DNA from: Betaproteobacteria bacterium
GTDB lineage: Bacteria; Pseudomonadota; Gammaproteobacteria; Burkholderiales; SG8-41
Assembly: GCA_016177355.1 (NCBI GenBank)
Contig: JACOVL010000130.1
Span: forward strand, 1 to 22,305
DNA: 22,305 bases
Reading direction: 5' to 3'
Below, in pieces: positions 15,261-22,305 of the stretch. The position numbers were made by a program, and so were the translations under genes. The first letter of the stretch is position 1; the number at the start of each line of letters is the position of its first letter. The notes below the pieces were generated by a model. That model ran no database searches, had not been told where the DNA came from, and saw only the letters and a program-made list of their open reading frames with translations.

Positions 15261-15986
15261 CTGGCCGCCGCTCGTCAGGCGTGCGTTGAAGCGCGCATGC
15301 CGCCACAGCCAGGCGAGCGCGAGGAAGAACAGCGTGAAGGCGAGGGCGGCGTACCACTCGAGGATATTTTCGAGCCGGTTCTTGAGGTCTTCGCCGCCGA
15401 GCCACGGCGGCGCGAATACCTGGGCGAGGCCGATGACGAGCGTGACGGCGCAGAGGCCGATCAGCAGGCGGTCCATCCGCGCGGGCGGGGCGATTTTACC
15501 GGCACGGGCCAGCCGCCACAGCGCCCCGCTCGCGATCAGCATGCACAGGAAAGTGAGGCCGAAATAGAAGATCACGCCGTAACGCCGCATCCAGCGGTAG
15601 GCCTCTCCCTCGGTGCCGAGGAAAGTACCGTAGAGCACGAGGAATATTCCTGCGAGCACGCCCAGCCACGGCAGCACGCGCAGCAGCCTGCGCGCTTCCG
15701 TATCCATACTTCTCAGCCACGCCGCGCACAGCAGCCAGGTCAGCGCCTGCAGCACGGCCGCCGGCAACACCAGCGCGCGGAAGATGTGGTTCGGCAGGTC
15801 GTGCCGCCCGGCGCGGCTGATCGAGACGCAACCGTCGAAAAACGGATTGCAGGCCGGGATGAGCTCAAGCGAGATCGAGAGCCACAGCGCCGCCAGCGCG
15901 GCAGCTACGGGAAGCAGTCCCGCGACAAGCGGCAGGGGCCAGAGATGACCGGCCGGCCCGGCTTTCGGGACGTCGGCTTCCGACAT
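15255..15986 (-). CDS. Six-helix membrane protein, possible Frag1/DRAM/Sfk1 (CWH43-N) type
   Basis: The 243-residue protein has about six hydrophobic segments (near 16-38, 66-90, 101-122, 135-157, 171-190 and 211-230). A polar loop after TM1, NPFFDGCVSISRAGRHDLPNHIFR (46-69), is reminiscent of the conserved SIS...P..IFR loop of Frag1/DRAM/Sfk1 membrane proteins. I cannot confirm that by alignment. The ATG at 15986 is preceded by TAAAAT exactly 6 nt upstream, again suggesting a leaderless transcript. It is convergent with the MFS gene (6-bp overlap of stop regions). Role unknown. Confidence 0.8.
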   Translation of the reverse strand: MSEADVPKAGPAGHLWPLPLVAGLLPVAAALAALWLSISLELIPACNPFFDGCVSISRAGRHDLPNHIFRALVLPAAVLQALTWLLCAAWLRSMDTEARRLLRVLPWLGVLAGIFLVLYGTFLGTEGEAYRWMRRYGVIFYFGLTFLCMLIASGALWRLARAGKIAPPARMDRLLIGLCAVTLVIGLAQVFAPPWLGGEDLKNRLENILEWYAALAFTLFFLALAWLWRHARFNARLTSGGQS

Positions 15987-15992
15987 GCCGGG

Positions 15993-15998
15993 ATTTTA
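15993..15998 (-). promoter_or_regulatory. Possible -10 element giving a leaderless transcript
   Basis: TAAAAT on the minus strand ends 6 nt before the ATG at 15986, which would place +1 on the A of the start codon. No convincing -35 is seen and no Shine-Dalgarno is present. Confidence 0.35.
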
Positions 15999-16082
15999 AC
16001 GCGATTCTTTGACGCCCCAGCCCGAGTCGGTGTGGGACTACCACGAGTCCATCCGCATGACGCGCCAGTTTTTATTCGCGGC

Positions 16083-16125
16083 AAAAAAAGAGCCGCGCCG
16101 CATGCGCTCGCATTGCGGCCGGCTC
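16083..16125 (-). terminator. Intrinsic terminator of the small secreted-protein gene
   Basis: On the minus strand GAGCCG/CGGCTC outer arms (16125-16120 with 16095-16090) enclose a second stem, CCGCAATGCG with CGCATGCGG. TTTTTTT (16089 to 16083) follows immediately. It lies about 60 nt after the stop at 16187. The stem is long and the U-tract uninterrupted. Confidence 0.85.
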
Positions 16126-16186
16126 GTCGGCGTCGGATCGCGGTCAATGCCGCGACCGGTTTGATTTCCGCTCTATCGGTCCCGGA

Positions 16187-16504
16187 TCAATCGCTGTCGG
16201 GGCTTTTCCCAAATACATCGTTATATTGGGCCACCGGCCGCGCTTGTCTCGCCGACCTGCCCGCAACGCCTGCGCGTGGGGTAACGTCTCTACCCGTGAA
16301 ATCGGAGTAAGTGAACTTCAGAGCGCCGGGGAGACACTCCGCATAAATAGAGTTAACGTTGTCCCCTCTCATAAGCTCGAGCTGGACCAGGAGAGAGTTA
16401 CAATTAATCTCTCCCGCAGCCTGCGCCGCAGAATGAATCCCCACCAGCATTGCCGCAGAGGCTGCGAACAACGCCAATTTCCGAATGGTAAGTTTGCTTT
16501 TCAT
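16187..16504 (-). CDS. Small secreted protein of unknown function
   Basis: The 105-residue product starts with a clear Sec signal peptide (MKSKLTIRKLALFAASAAML..., cleavage likely after AQA at about residue 29). This leaves a mature protein of some 76 residues with two cysteines, C35 and C57, that could form a disulfide. The C-terminal third is Arg/Ala/Gly-rich and polar, without a recognisable domain. ATG 16504 is chosen because GGAGG lies 8 nt upstream; the frame continues 20 codons further without support. It has its own terminator and a plausible promoter, so it is an independent unit. It is divergent from the secreted metalloprotease gene. I do not recognise the family. Confidence 0.75.
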   Translation of the reverse strand: MKSKLTIRKLALFAASAAMLVGIHSAAQAAGEINCNSLLVQLELMRGDNVNSIYAECLPGALKFTYSDFTGRDVTPRAGVAGRSARQARPVAQYNDVFGKSPDSD

Positions 16505-16535
16505 GGCGATAACCTCCGTGAAACACGAAGACGAA

Positions 16536-16564
16536 ATTGTCCCCGTACGACAGAAGACCGGCAA
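16536..16564 (-). promoter_or_regulatory. Possible sigma-70 promoter of the small secreted-protein gene
   Basis: TTGCCG (16564 to 16559), 17 nt and GACAAT (16541 to 16536) on the minus strand give a start near 16529, about 25 nt before the ATG. Each hexamer matches 4 of 6 consensus positions. Confidence 0.4.
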
Positions 16565-16657
16565 TCCGCCGAAAAGCTTACGAGGGGAGGCTCGAATAAG
16601 TTTGCTATGATAGCCGTCGATTCACCAACCTAATAAAGACCGATCCCCGCCTTTTCA

Positions 16658-16664
16658 GGGAGGG
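16658..16664 (+). promoter_or_regulatory. Ribosome binding site of the metalloprotease gene
   Basis: GGGAGGG ends 8 nt before the ATG at 16673 and fixes this start. A possible -10 TATGAT lies further upstream at 16606-16611, without a clear -35. Confidence 0.65.
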
Positions 16665-16672
16665 CGTGACGT

Positions 16673-17662
16673 ATGCATCCATTTGCCGCTGCGGTCGCCG
16701 GCCTGATGTTGTCGCTGTCGGTGCTCCAGCCCGCTTGGGCTGCTCAGCATCGGGCCGCGACGCCAGAAAGCGCCTTCAAATCACATGGGCACAACAAGAT
16801 GCCGGGGCTTGAGATCCGCGTGCTCGCAGGCGCGTGGGGCAATGTTCGCACCGAAGACATTGAAACTGTGCTCTACTCGGTTGCGGCGGTGCTGCTCGAG
16901 AATTTTCCGGGCAAGCGTTTGAACCCCATCCTCGTTGCGCCTTCCGACAAGGAGCCGTTGACCCTTTATGAAAAAGGGCCGAACAACGAATACCAGGTCT
17001 ATCTCACTGCCCAGGACAAAAATTGGGCGCAGTATGCCTATGAGTTCGCGCATGAGCTGGGTCACATCCTCGCCCATTACGAGCGCCACGCCTATTCCGG
17101 CACGACGGCACATAATCAGTGGTTTGAAGAAGCCTTGTGTGAAGTGGCCTCGCTCTATGTGTTAAGGCGCCTTGCCTTTGCCTGGGAAGTTTCACCCCCG
17201 TATCCGCACTGGGCAGCTTATGCGCCGACCTTTGAAAAGTACGCCGAGCGGTTTCTGAGCGAGCGGCACCGCCGGCTGCCGCCGGCAACTGCGCTCGCAA
17301 CCTGGTTTGCGCAAAACGAACAGGAGCTCGCGCGAAACCCATACTTGCGAGTCCACAACGAAGTGGTGGCCAATCTCCTGTTGCCGCTGTTCGAAGAGAA
17401 TCCCCACCTCTGGGTGGCGATCGGCTCCTTGAATCTGGCGTCAGAAGGCGACAGCTTCCGGGATTACATGCAGGCGTGGCACGCCAACGCTCCCGAAGAG
17501 TGCAAGGACATCATCCAATACCTGATGGCCCTCTTCGGGATCGTGCCGGGCGGCGAGCCGACCGCGAGCGCTTCCTCAGAGGCCGCTGCCGGCGTGGGTA
17601 GCTCCAGCGGCGGACCGCCGGGCGCTTCGCGCACGGGGCGAGCCGGCCCTCCAGTGCGCTAA
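16673..17662 (+). CDS. Secreted zinc metalloprotease of HELGH (gluzincin-like) type
   Basis: The 329-residue protein has a signal peptide (cleavage near PAWA-AQ, residue 23-24) and a zinc motif HELGH at 127-131. NQWFEEALCEVASLY follows at 148-162, and E152, E153 or E157 could supply the third zinc ligand as in gluzincins. The spacing and WFEEALCE wording resemble peptidase-MA-like families. Residues from about 290 onward are a Ser/Ala/Gly/Pro-rich, probably disordered tail. Base composition is visibly lower in GC (about 48% over 16981-17040) than the neighbours, which hints at acquisition from elsewhere. It is divergent from the small secreted protein and convergent with amt. Substrate unknown. 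Confidence 0.82.
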   Translation: MHPFAAAVAGLMLSLSVLQPAWAAQHRAATPESAFKSHGHNKMPGLEIRVLAGAWGNVRTEDIETVLYSVAAVLLENFPGKRLNPILVAPSDKEPLTLYEKGPNNEYQVYLTAQDKNWAQYAYEFAHELGHILAHYERHAYSGTTAHNQWFEEALCEVASLYVLRRLAFAWEVSPPYPHWAAYAPTFEKYAERFLSERHRRLPPATALATWFAQNEQELARNPYLRVHNEVVANLLLPLFEENPHLWVAIGSLNLASEGDSFRDYMQAWHANAPEECKDIIQYLMALFGIVPGGEPTASASSEAAAGVGSSSGGPPGASRTGRAGPPVR

Positions 17663-17714
17663 GCTCTGCACGTGTTTTCACCCAGGCGAATGGCCGGCGC
17701 GTTCGCGTCCGGGT

Positions 17715-19040
17715 TTAGAGGTTGTAGCCCTTCTCGTTGTGCAGCACGGTGTCGAGGCCTTCGGTTTCCTCCTCCGGCTCCACGCGCATGCCGGCGACCG
17801 CGTCGCTGATCTTGAGCAGTATCCAAGTGACCACGCCGGACCATGCAGCGACGGCGAGCACGCCCGTGAGCTGAACCAGCACCTGGCCGCCCATCGTCAC
17901 CTTCTCGGGATAGCCCACGCCGCCGAGGGCGGCCGCTGCGAACACGCCGGTGAGCGTCGTGCCGAGCGCGCCGCCGACCCCGTGGACGGGAAAAACATCG
18001 AGCGAGTCGTCCACTTTGAGCGCCCGCTTCATGTGGTTGGTGGCGAAGAAGCACGCGACGCCGGCGGCGCCGCCGATCGCGAGCGCGCCCAGCGGCCCGA
18101 CGAAGCCCGACGCCGGGGTGATCGTGCCGAGCCCCGCGACCATGCCGGTCACGATGCCGAGCACCGAGGGCTTGCCGTAGCGCGCCCATTCGCAGACCAT
18201 CCACGCGAACGCGCCGGTCGCCGCGCCGATATGCGTCACCAGCATCGCCATGCCCGCGGCGCCGTCGGCCGCGAGCGCGCTGCCGGCGTTGAACCCGAAC
18301 CAGCCCACCCACAGCATGCATGCGCCGGTCACCGTCATCGTCATGTTGTGAGGGGGCATCGGTGTTTCGGGGAAGCCCCTGCGCCGGCCGAGCACCGTCG
18401 CGCAGACCAGCGCCGCCACGCCCGCGTTCAGGTGCACTACGGTGCCGCCCGCGAAATCCATGATCCCCATCTTTGCCAGCCAGCCGTCGCCCCACACCCA
18501 GTGCGCGACCGGTGCGTAGACGAAGATCAGCCAGAGCAGGCTGAACAGGAGCATGCCGGAAAACCTGACGCGCTCGGCGTAGGCGCCGAGCACGAGCGCC
18601 GGGGTGATGATCGCGAAGGTCAGCTGGAACATCGAGAACACGGTCTCGGGTATCGTGCCTTTGAGCGCCTTGAAATCGACGCCGGAGAGGAAAACCTTGT
18701 CGAGCCCGCCGTACCAGGCGTTGAGCGCGCCGGCGTCCCCGAAAGCGATGCTGTAGCCGGCGACCACCCACGCCAGCGTCACGATGCAGGTGATGGCGAA
18801 GCACTGCATGAGGACGGACAGCACGTTCTTCATGCGCACCAGCCCGGCGTAGAACAGCGCGAGTCCGGGGAGCGTCATGAACAGCACCAGCACCGAGGCC
18901 GTGAGCATCCACGCGGTGTTCGCGGCGTCCAGTTTCGGCGGTGGCGGCGGCTCGGCCGCGGCGGCGTCCGGCGCATGAATGAGCAATGCGGCCAGCAACA
19001 ATATCATCACGAACGGGAAATAGCGGTGCATTCTTGTCAT
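17715..19040 (-). CDS. amt: Ammonium transporter (Amt family)
   Basis: The 441-residue protein has a signal peptide ending around ADAAAAE, then eleven membrane spans. Hallmarks are GLALFYAGLVRMKNVLS (59-75), the signature DFAGGTVVHLNAGVAALV (195-212) and the twin pore histidines H203 and H353 (FPVHGVGGALG). The cytoplasmic C-terminal tail ends in EGLDTVLHNEKGYNL. ATG 19040 is chosen because GGAGGA lies just upstream and the signal peptide then begins MTRMHRYFPF; longer versions lack support. No glnK is adjacent on either side, unlike the common glnK-amt arrangement. Transport of ammonium into the cell is well established for the family. Confidence 0.96.
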   Translation of the reverse strand: MTRMHRYFPFVMILLLAALLIHAPDAAAAEPPPPPKLDAANTAWMLTASVLVLFMTLPGLALFYAGLVRMKNVLSVLMQCFAITCIVTLAWVVAGYSIAFGDAGALNAWYGGLDKVFLSGVDFKALKGTIPETVFSMFQLTFAIITPALVLGAYAERVRFSGMLLFSLLWLIFVYAPVAHWVWGDGWLAKMGIMDFAGGTVVHLNAGVAALVCATVLGRRRGFPETPMPPHNMTMTVTGACMLWVGWFGFNAGSALAADGAAGMAMLVTHIGAATGAFAWMVCEWARYGKPSVLGIVTGMVAGLGTITPASGFVGPLGALAIGGAAGVACFFATNHMKRALKVDDSLDVFPVHGVGGALGTTLTGVFAAAALGGVGYPEKVTMGGQVLVQLTGVLAVAAWSGVVTWILLKISDAVAGMRVEPEEETEGLDTVLHNEKGYNL

Positions 19041-19087
19041 TGACTCCTCCCTTGCGCGCGCCTCGGGCTGGTGCAGACGCCGCGCCA

Positions 19088-19116
19088 ATAATGGGCATCG
19101 CATTGCGCCTGGTCAA
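19088..19116 (-). promoter_or_regulatory. Predicted sigma-70 promoter of amt
   Basis: TTGACC (19116 to 19111), a 17-nt spacer and CATTAT (19093 to 19088) on the minus strand put +1 near 19081, about 40 nt before the ATG. No sigma-54 element (TGGCAC-N5-TTGC) is visible in this gap. Confidence 0.65.
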
Positions 19117-19168
19117 GCTTCGGCAGGCAGTGAGCGCTACCGGCTTGATGCGCCGGGATTTTTGCCGC

Positions 19169-20038
19169 TCAATTCACGCGGGCGCCGGATTGCTTCACGA
19201 CCCGCGCCGCCTCCCAGCCGAGCATCGCCGCTTTTCGCTCCGTGCCCCAGCGGTAGCCGCCCAGCTCGCCCGATTCGCGGATGACGCGATGGCAGGGAAT
19301 GAGCCAGGCAACGGGGTTGGCGCCGACGGCGGCGCCGACCGCGCGCGCGGCCGAGGGCCGGCCGAGGGCCCGCGCCAGGCCGCCGTAGGAGGACAGCGCG
19401 CCGAACGGGATATTCAGGAGCGCCCGCCACACCTGCACCTGGAAGTTGGTGCCTTTGACGAGCAGCGCGAGCGGCCGGTCCGGCCGCGAGTCGAGCGACA
19501 CGAAAATGCGGCGGCCCAGGCCAGCTGCGAGCGCGGCGTCGAATTGAAACCGGGCATTCGGCCACTCGTCGCGCAGCAGGGCGGCTGCATCGGACCTGCT
19601 CGCGCCGTCCAGGAAACGCAGCGCGCAGATGCCGCGCGGCGTGGCTGCGATGAGGCACGGCCCGAACGGGGAATCAGCGATGCCGTAGCCGATGCGCTGA
19701 CCGGCGCCGCCCGAGCGGTATTCGCCCGGCGACATCGCCTCGAGGGTCACGAACAGCTCGTGCAGCCGCCCCGGGCCCGAGAGCCCGACATCGCCCGCCA
19801 GCTCGAGCGTGCTGCGCGCGGCGGCAATGCGCGCCTTGGCGCGCTCGACGGTGAGGTGCTGCAGGAAGCGCTTGGGGCTCACGCCCGCCCAGCGCGTGAA
19901 CAGGCGCTGGAAATGGTGCTCGCTGAGGTGCACGTGGCGCGCGACCGCGGCGAGATCGGGCTGGGCGGCCGAGTGCTTCCTCAGGTAATGGATGGCCCGC
20001 GCGATGCGCTCGTAATCCCTGATCCCGGAGTGTTCCAT
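19169..20038 (-). CDS. AraC-type regulator fused to O6-alkylguanine-DNA alkyltransferase (Ada-like, lacking the N-terminal Ada domain)
   Basis: The 289-residue protein has an AraC-type helix-turn-helix pair at about 10-107 (LAAVARHVHLSEHHFQRLFTRWAGVSPKRFLQ, then the family-typical MSPGEYR). An alkyltransferase domain follows at about 117-283. The acceptor cysteine is C249 in IPCHRVI, R232 (AARAVGAAVGANP) fits the arginine finger, and NFQVQVWRALLNIPFG is the usual DNA-binding helix. It removes alkyl groups from O6-guanine by suicide transfer. The zinc-cysteine phosphotriester sensor found at the N-terminus of E. coli Ada is missing, so methylation-triggered activation as in Ada is not expected. 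The start at 20038 gives a complete HTH domain. The gene stands alone. Confidence 0.93.
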   Translation of the reverse strand: MEHSGIRDYERIARAIHYLRKHSAAQPDLAAVARHVHLSEHHFQRLFTRWAGVSPKRFLQHLTVERAKARIAAARSTLELAGDVGLSGPGRLHELFVTLEAMSPGEYRSGGAGQRIGYGIADSPFGPCLIAATPRGICALRFLDGASRSDAAALLRDEWPNARFQFDAALAAGLGRRIFVSLDSRPDRPLALLVKGTNFQVQVWRALLNIPFGALSSYGGLARALGRPSAARAVGAAVGANPVAWLIPCHRVIRESGELGGYRWGTERKAAMLGWEAARVVKQSGARVN

Positions 20039-20090
20039 GCCCGCCCAGCATAGCGGGCATGAATGGCGCCGCCAACCCGATTCTTGCTCA

Positions 20091-20208
20091 AACCACCCCT
20101 TGCGCTACGCGCATTCCCCTCCTTGGTAAGGAGGGGAGGAGCAACCACCCCTGCACTGCGTGCTTCCCCTCCTTATCAAGGAGGGGAGGAGCGAAGCGAG
20201 GGGTGGTT
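20091..20208. repeat. Tandem hairpin repeat ending in an inverted AACCACCCC
   Basis: Two units of about 50 bp run at 20091-20142 and 20143-20192. Each begins AACCACCCCT and contains a 9-bp stem CCCCTCCTT/AAGGAGGGG with a 3-nt loop. The array closes with AGGGGTGGTT (about 20199-20208), the inverse of the unit start, so the whole element has inverted ends. It fills the gap between the ATPase and the Ada-like gene, and its last bases form part of the ATPase TAA stop. It resembles mobile palindromic repeats; the stems may also act as terminators. Confidence 0.75.
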
Positions 20209-22021
20209 ATCTGGGATGCTGCCGCCGGTCGCCGGTGGGCGGCGGGGCGGTCTGCAGCACTTCGTCCACCGTGGTGAGGCCGGCCGCGACCTTCAGCGCG
20301 CCGCCGAGGCGCAGCGGCTTCATGCCTTCCTTGTAGGCTTTGTCCTGCAGCGTGGCGAGGTCCATGTCGGGGACGATGACCCGGCGCAGCTCCGGCGTCA
20401 TCATCATCGTCTCGTAGATGCCGACGCGGCCCAGGTAGCCGGTCATGCGACATTCGAGGCAGCCCTTGGCGATGTAGGTCGTGCCCTTCGGCTTGGGCGC
20501 CTTCCACGGCGCGGTGAGGTGTTCCCACGCGGAATCGTCGAGATCGTGCTGCTCCTTGCAGTGCGGGCACAGCGTGCGCAGCAGGCGCTGCGCCATCACG
20601 CCCAGTATCGTGGATTGCAGCAGGTACGACGGCACGCCGAGATCGAGCATCCGCGTGATCGCCGCCGGAGAATCGTTGGTGTGCAGCGTGGACAGCACGA
20701 GGTGGCCGGTCAGCGCGGCCTGGATCGCCATCTCGGCGGTCTCGAGGTCGCGGATCTCGCCGACCATGATGATGTCCGGGTCCTGGCGCATCAGCGTGCG
20801 GATGCCGCCCGCGAAATCCACGCCGATCGAGGCCTGCACCTGCATCTGGTTGAAGGCCGGCTCCACCATTTCGATCGGGTCCTCGACGCTGCACACGTTG
20901 ACTTCCTCCGTCGCGAGCTGCTTCAGCGTTGAGTAGAGCGTGGTGGTCTTGCCCGAGCCGGTCGGCCCGGTGACGAGGATGATGCCGTGCGGCTGGCCCG
21001 ACATCTGGGTCCACTTGCGCTCGTCCTCCTCCGAGAAGCCGAGCTCCTTGTAGTCCTTCACCAGGTTCTCGGGGTTGAAGATGCGCATGACGAACTTTTC
21101 CCCGAACGCGGTCGGCATGGTCGAGAGCCGCAGCTCGACCTCCTCGCCGTCCGGCGTGACGGTCTTCAGCCGCCCGTCCTGCGGGCGCCGCTTCTCCACC
21201 ACGTCCATGCGGCCGAGCACCTTGATGCGGCTGGTCATCGCCGCCAGCACCGGCGTCGGGATCTGGTAGACCTGGTGCAGCATGCCGTCGATGCGGAAGC
21301 GCACGTTGCTGACGTCGCGCCGCGGCTCGAGGTGGATGTCGCTCGCGCGCTGCTCGAAGGCGAAATTGAACAGCCAGTCGCAGATGTGGACGATGTGCTG
21401 GTCGTTGGCGTCGAGCTTGCCGCTCTTGCCGAGCTGCACCAGCTGCTCGAAATTGGCGATCTCGCTGTAGGCGCCCTTGTCCTGCCCGGCCGCGCCCTTG
21501 ACCGAGCGCGCGAGGTTGTAGAACTCGACCAGGTACGACTGGATGTCGACGGGATTGGCGACGACGCGCTTGATGTCCAGGCGCAGCACCTGCTTGAGCG
21601 ACTCTTCCCAGTCGCGCACGTAAGGCTCGGCGGTCGCGATCGTCGCCTCGCGCGTGGTCACCGCCACCGGCAGGATCTTGAAGCGATCGGCGTAGGCGCT
21701 CGACATCACCTTGGTCACCGCGGCGAAGTCGATCTTGAACGGGTCGATGTGGAAGTAGGGCAGCCCCGACTTCTGCGCGAGCCATTCGGTGAGCATCTCG
21801 AGGTGCAACGCCTTCTTGGGGTTGCGCGGGTCCTTCCACTTCTGGTCGGCGATCACCGTCAGCGGGTGCACGTCGGCGCGCGCGAAGCGGCGGTCCCTGG
21901 CGAGCTGGTCGGCGACCTCTTTCGGCACCAGGCCGTCGGTGACGAGATCGGCCAGCAGGTCCGGCAGCTGGAGCCGGCGGCCGCCCTGGCTGGGGGGCAC
22001 CTGAGGTTGCGTGGTGGCCAT
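20207..22021 (-). CDS. PilB/GspE-family type II/IV secretion ATPase
   Basis: The 604-residue ATPase powers pilus assembly or type II secretion. An N-terminal GspE-N-like region covers about 15-170 (LPDLLADLVTDGLVPKEVADQ..., LPYFHIDPFKID). It continues with SDIHLEPRRDVSNVRFRIDG, Walker A GPTGSGKT (352-359), the Asp box VCSVEDPIE, Walker B DPDIIMVGEIRD and the His box GHLVLSTLHTND. Four cysteines, CPHC (485-488) and CLEC (521-524), form the zinc-binding knuckle of this family. ATG 22021 is 8 nt after the upstream stop, and its Shine-Dalgarno is weak. No pilin, PilC or secretin genes are next to it, so it is an orphan here. The TAA stop is shared with the downstream repeat, so the last residues may have been altered by its insertion. 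Confidence 0.95.
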   Translation of the reverse strand: MATTQPQVPPSQGGRRLQLPDLLADLVTDGLVPKEVADQLARDRRFARADVHPLTVIADQKWKDPRNPKKALHLEMLTEWLAQKSGLPYFHIDPFKIDFAAVTKVMSSAYADRFKILPVAVTTREATIATAEPYVRDWEESLKQVLRLDIKRVVANPVDIQSYLVEFYNLARSVKGAAGQDKGAYSEIANFEQLVQLGKSGKLDANDQHIVHICDWLFNFAFEQRASDIHLEPRRDVSNVRFRIDGMLHQVYQIPTPVLAAMTSRIKVLGRMDVVEKRRPQDGRLKTVTPDGEEVELRLSTMPTAFGEKFVMRIFNPENLVKDYKELGFSEEDERKWTQMSGQPHGIILVTGPTGSGKTTTLYSTLKQLATEEVNVCSVEDPIEMVEPAFNQMQVQASIGVDFAGGIRTLMRQDPDIIMVGEIRDLETAEMAIQAALTGHLVLSTLHTNDSPAAITRMLDLGVPSYLLQSTILGVMAQRLLRTLCPHCKEQHDLDDSAWEHLTAPWKAPKPKGTTYIAKGCLECRMTGYLGRVGIYETMMMTPELRRVIVPDMDLATLQDKAYKEGMKPLRLGGALKVAAGLTTVDEVLQTAPPPTGDRRQHPR

Positions 22022-22029
22022 CGGGGTAG

Positions 22030-22305
22030 CTAGCGCAGCGCAGCGTTGATGCGCTCCAGCGCCACCGCGCCCGGGCAAAGATCCCGTTCGGTGAGCCGGG
22101 CGAGCGGGGTGTCGACGGTGTTGAGGTGTTCGTGCAGGTCGGTGGAATGCGGCCGCACGTAAAGGAGCCCGGTCACGACCTCGCCTTTCGCCGCGCGCTC
22201 TTGCAGGTAGTTCATGGCCCTGATGCGGTCGGTCGGATCGTAATCTTGCGCGAGCTTGCGCAGCCGCAGCACCGTGCCGTCGTGCTGCGTGACGGTGGCG
22301 AGCTC
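22030..22305 (-). CDS. C-terminal part of a second 2-oxoacid:ferredoxin oxidoreductase beta subunit
   Basis: The frame is open to the right edge and 91 residues are visible. The text YDPTDRIRAMNYLQERAAKGEVVTGLLYVRPHSTDLHE, then LTERDLCPGAVALERINAALR, matches the usual C-terminus of 2-oxoglutarate-type ferredoxin oxidoreductase beta subunits (..VTGLLYV..L..L..LCPG..ALE.IN..LR). This differs from the C-terminus of korB at 2964-3935, so it is a separate paralogue. The TPP site lies outside the window. The following ATPase ATG is only 8 nt away, so the two are probably co-transcribed although their functions do not obviously connect. Confidence 0.75.
   Translation of the reverse strand, partial: ELATVTQHDGTVLRLRKLAQDYDPTDRIRAMNYLQERAAKGEVVTGLLYVRPHSTDLHEHLNTVDTPLARLTERDLCPGAVALERINAALR

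Noticed and set aside
20091..20208. CRISPR-like repeat-spacer array
   Set aside because: Only two units occur, they are directly adjacent with no spacers, each contains a strong hairpin, and no cas genes are present.

Overview
The window is GC-rich DNA (about two thirds G+C by eye) from a proteobacterium, most likely a betaproteobacterium with anaerobic or facultative metabolism. This rests on gene content: a Kor-type 2-oxoacid oxidoreductase joined to an Nfn-type flavoprotein pair, a TAXI-TRAP transporter, Amt, a PilB/GspE-like ATPase and an FNR-type promoter. No rRNA, tRNA, CRISPR array, transposase or phage gene was seen. No stretch over 300 bases lacks a gene.
Left part (1-8440): a cut-off minus-strand start and a divergent exported SYLF protein precede a five-gene minus-strand operon. 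In transcription order it encodes an NfnA/PyrK-like FAD/[2Fe-2S] subunit, an NfnB/GltD-like NAD(P)H subunit, KorA (fused gamma-alpha), KorB (TPP, [4Fe-4S]), and a 732-residue protein. That last protein combines a degenerate PFOR thiamine domain with a tethered [4Fe-4S] ferredoxin domain. A near-consensus FNR box lies exactly at -41.5 from a predicted start site upstream of the first gene. I read this as an anaerobically induced 2-oxoacid:ferredoxin/NAD(P) electron-transfer module. The last gene is the least explained and most interesting item in the window.
Centre (8567-13968): a C2/C3 hydroxyacid module with tartronate semialdehyde reductase (garR), a fused TRAP permease, a TAXI binding protein and hydroxypyruvate isomerase (hyi), all minus strand. 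A MocA-like molybdopterin cytidylyltransferase is divergent from hyi. An intrinsic terminator separates binding protein from permease, and palindromes mark the control regions.
Right part (14088-22305): an MFS transporter, a convergent membrane protein, a small secreted protein with its own terminator, a divergent secreted HELGH metalloprotease in lower-GC DNA, an ammonium transporter, an Ada-like AraC/alkyltransferase fusion, a repeat cluster, and a PilB/GspE-family ATPase. The ATPase directly follows the 3' end of a second, different 2-oxoacid:ferredoxin oxidoreductase beta gene, which runs off the right edge. Two kinds of short dispersed-type repeats (13971-14068 and 20091-20208) sit between genes.
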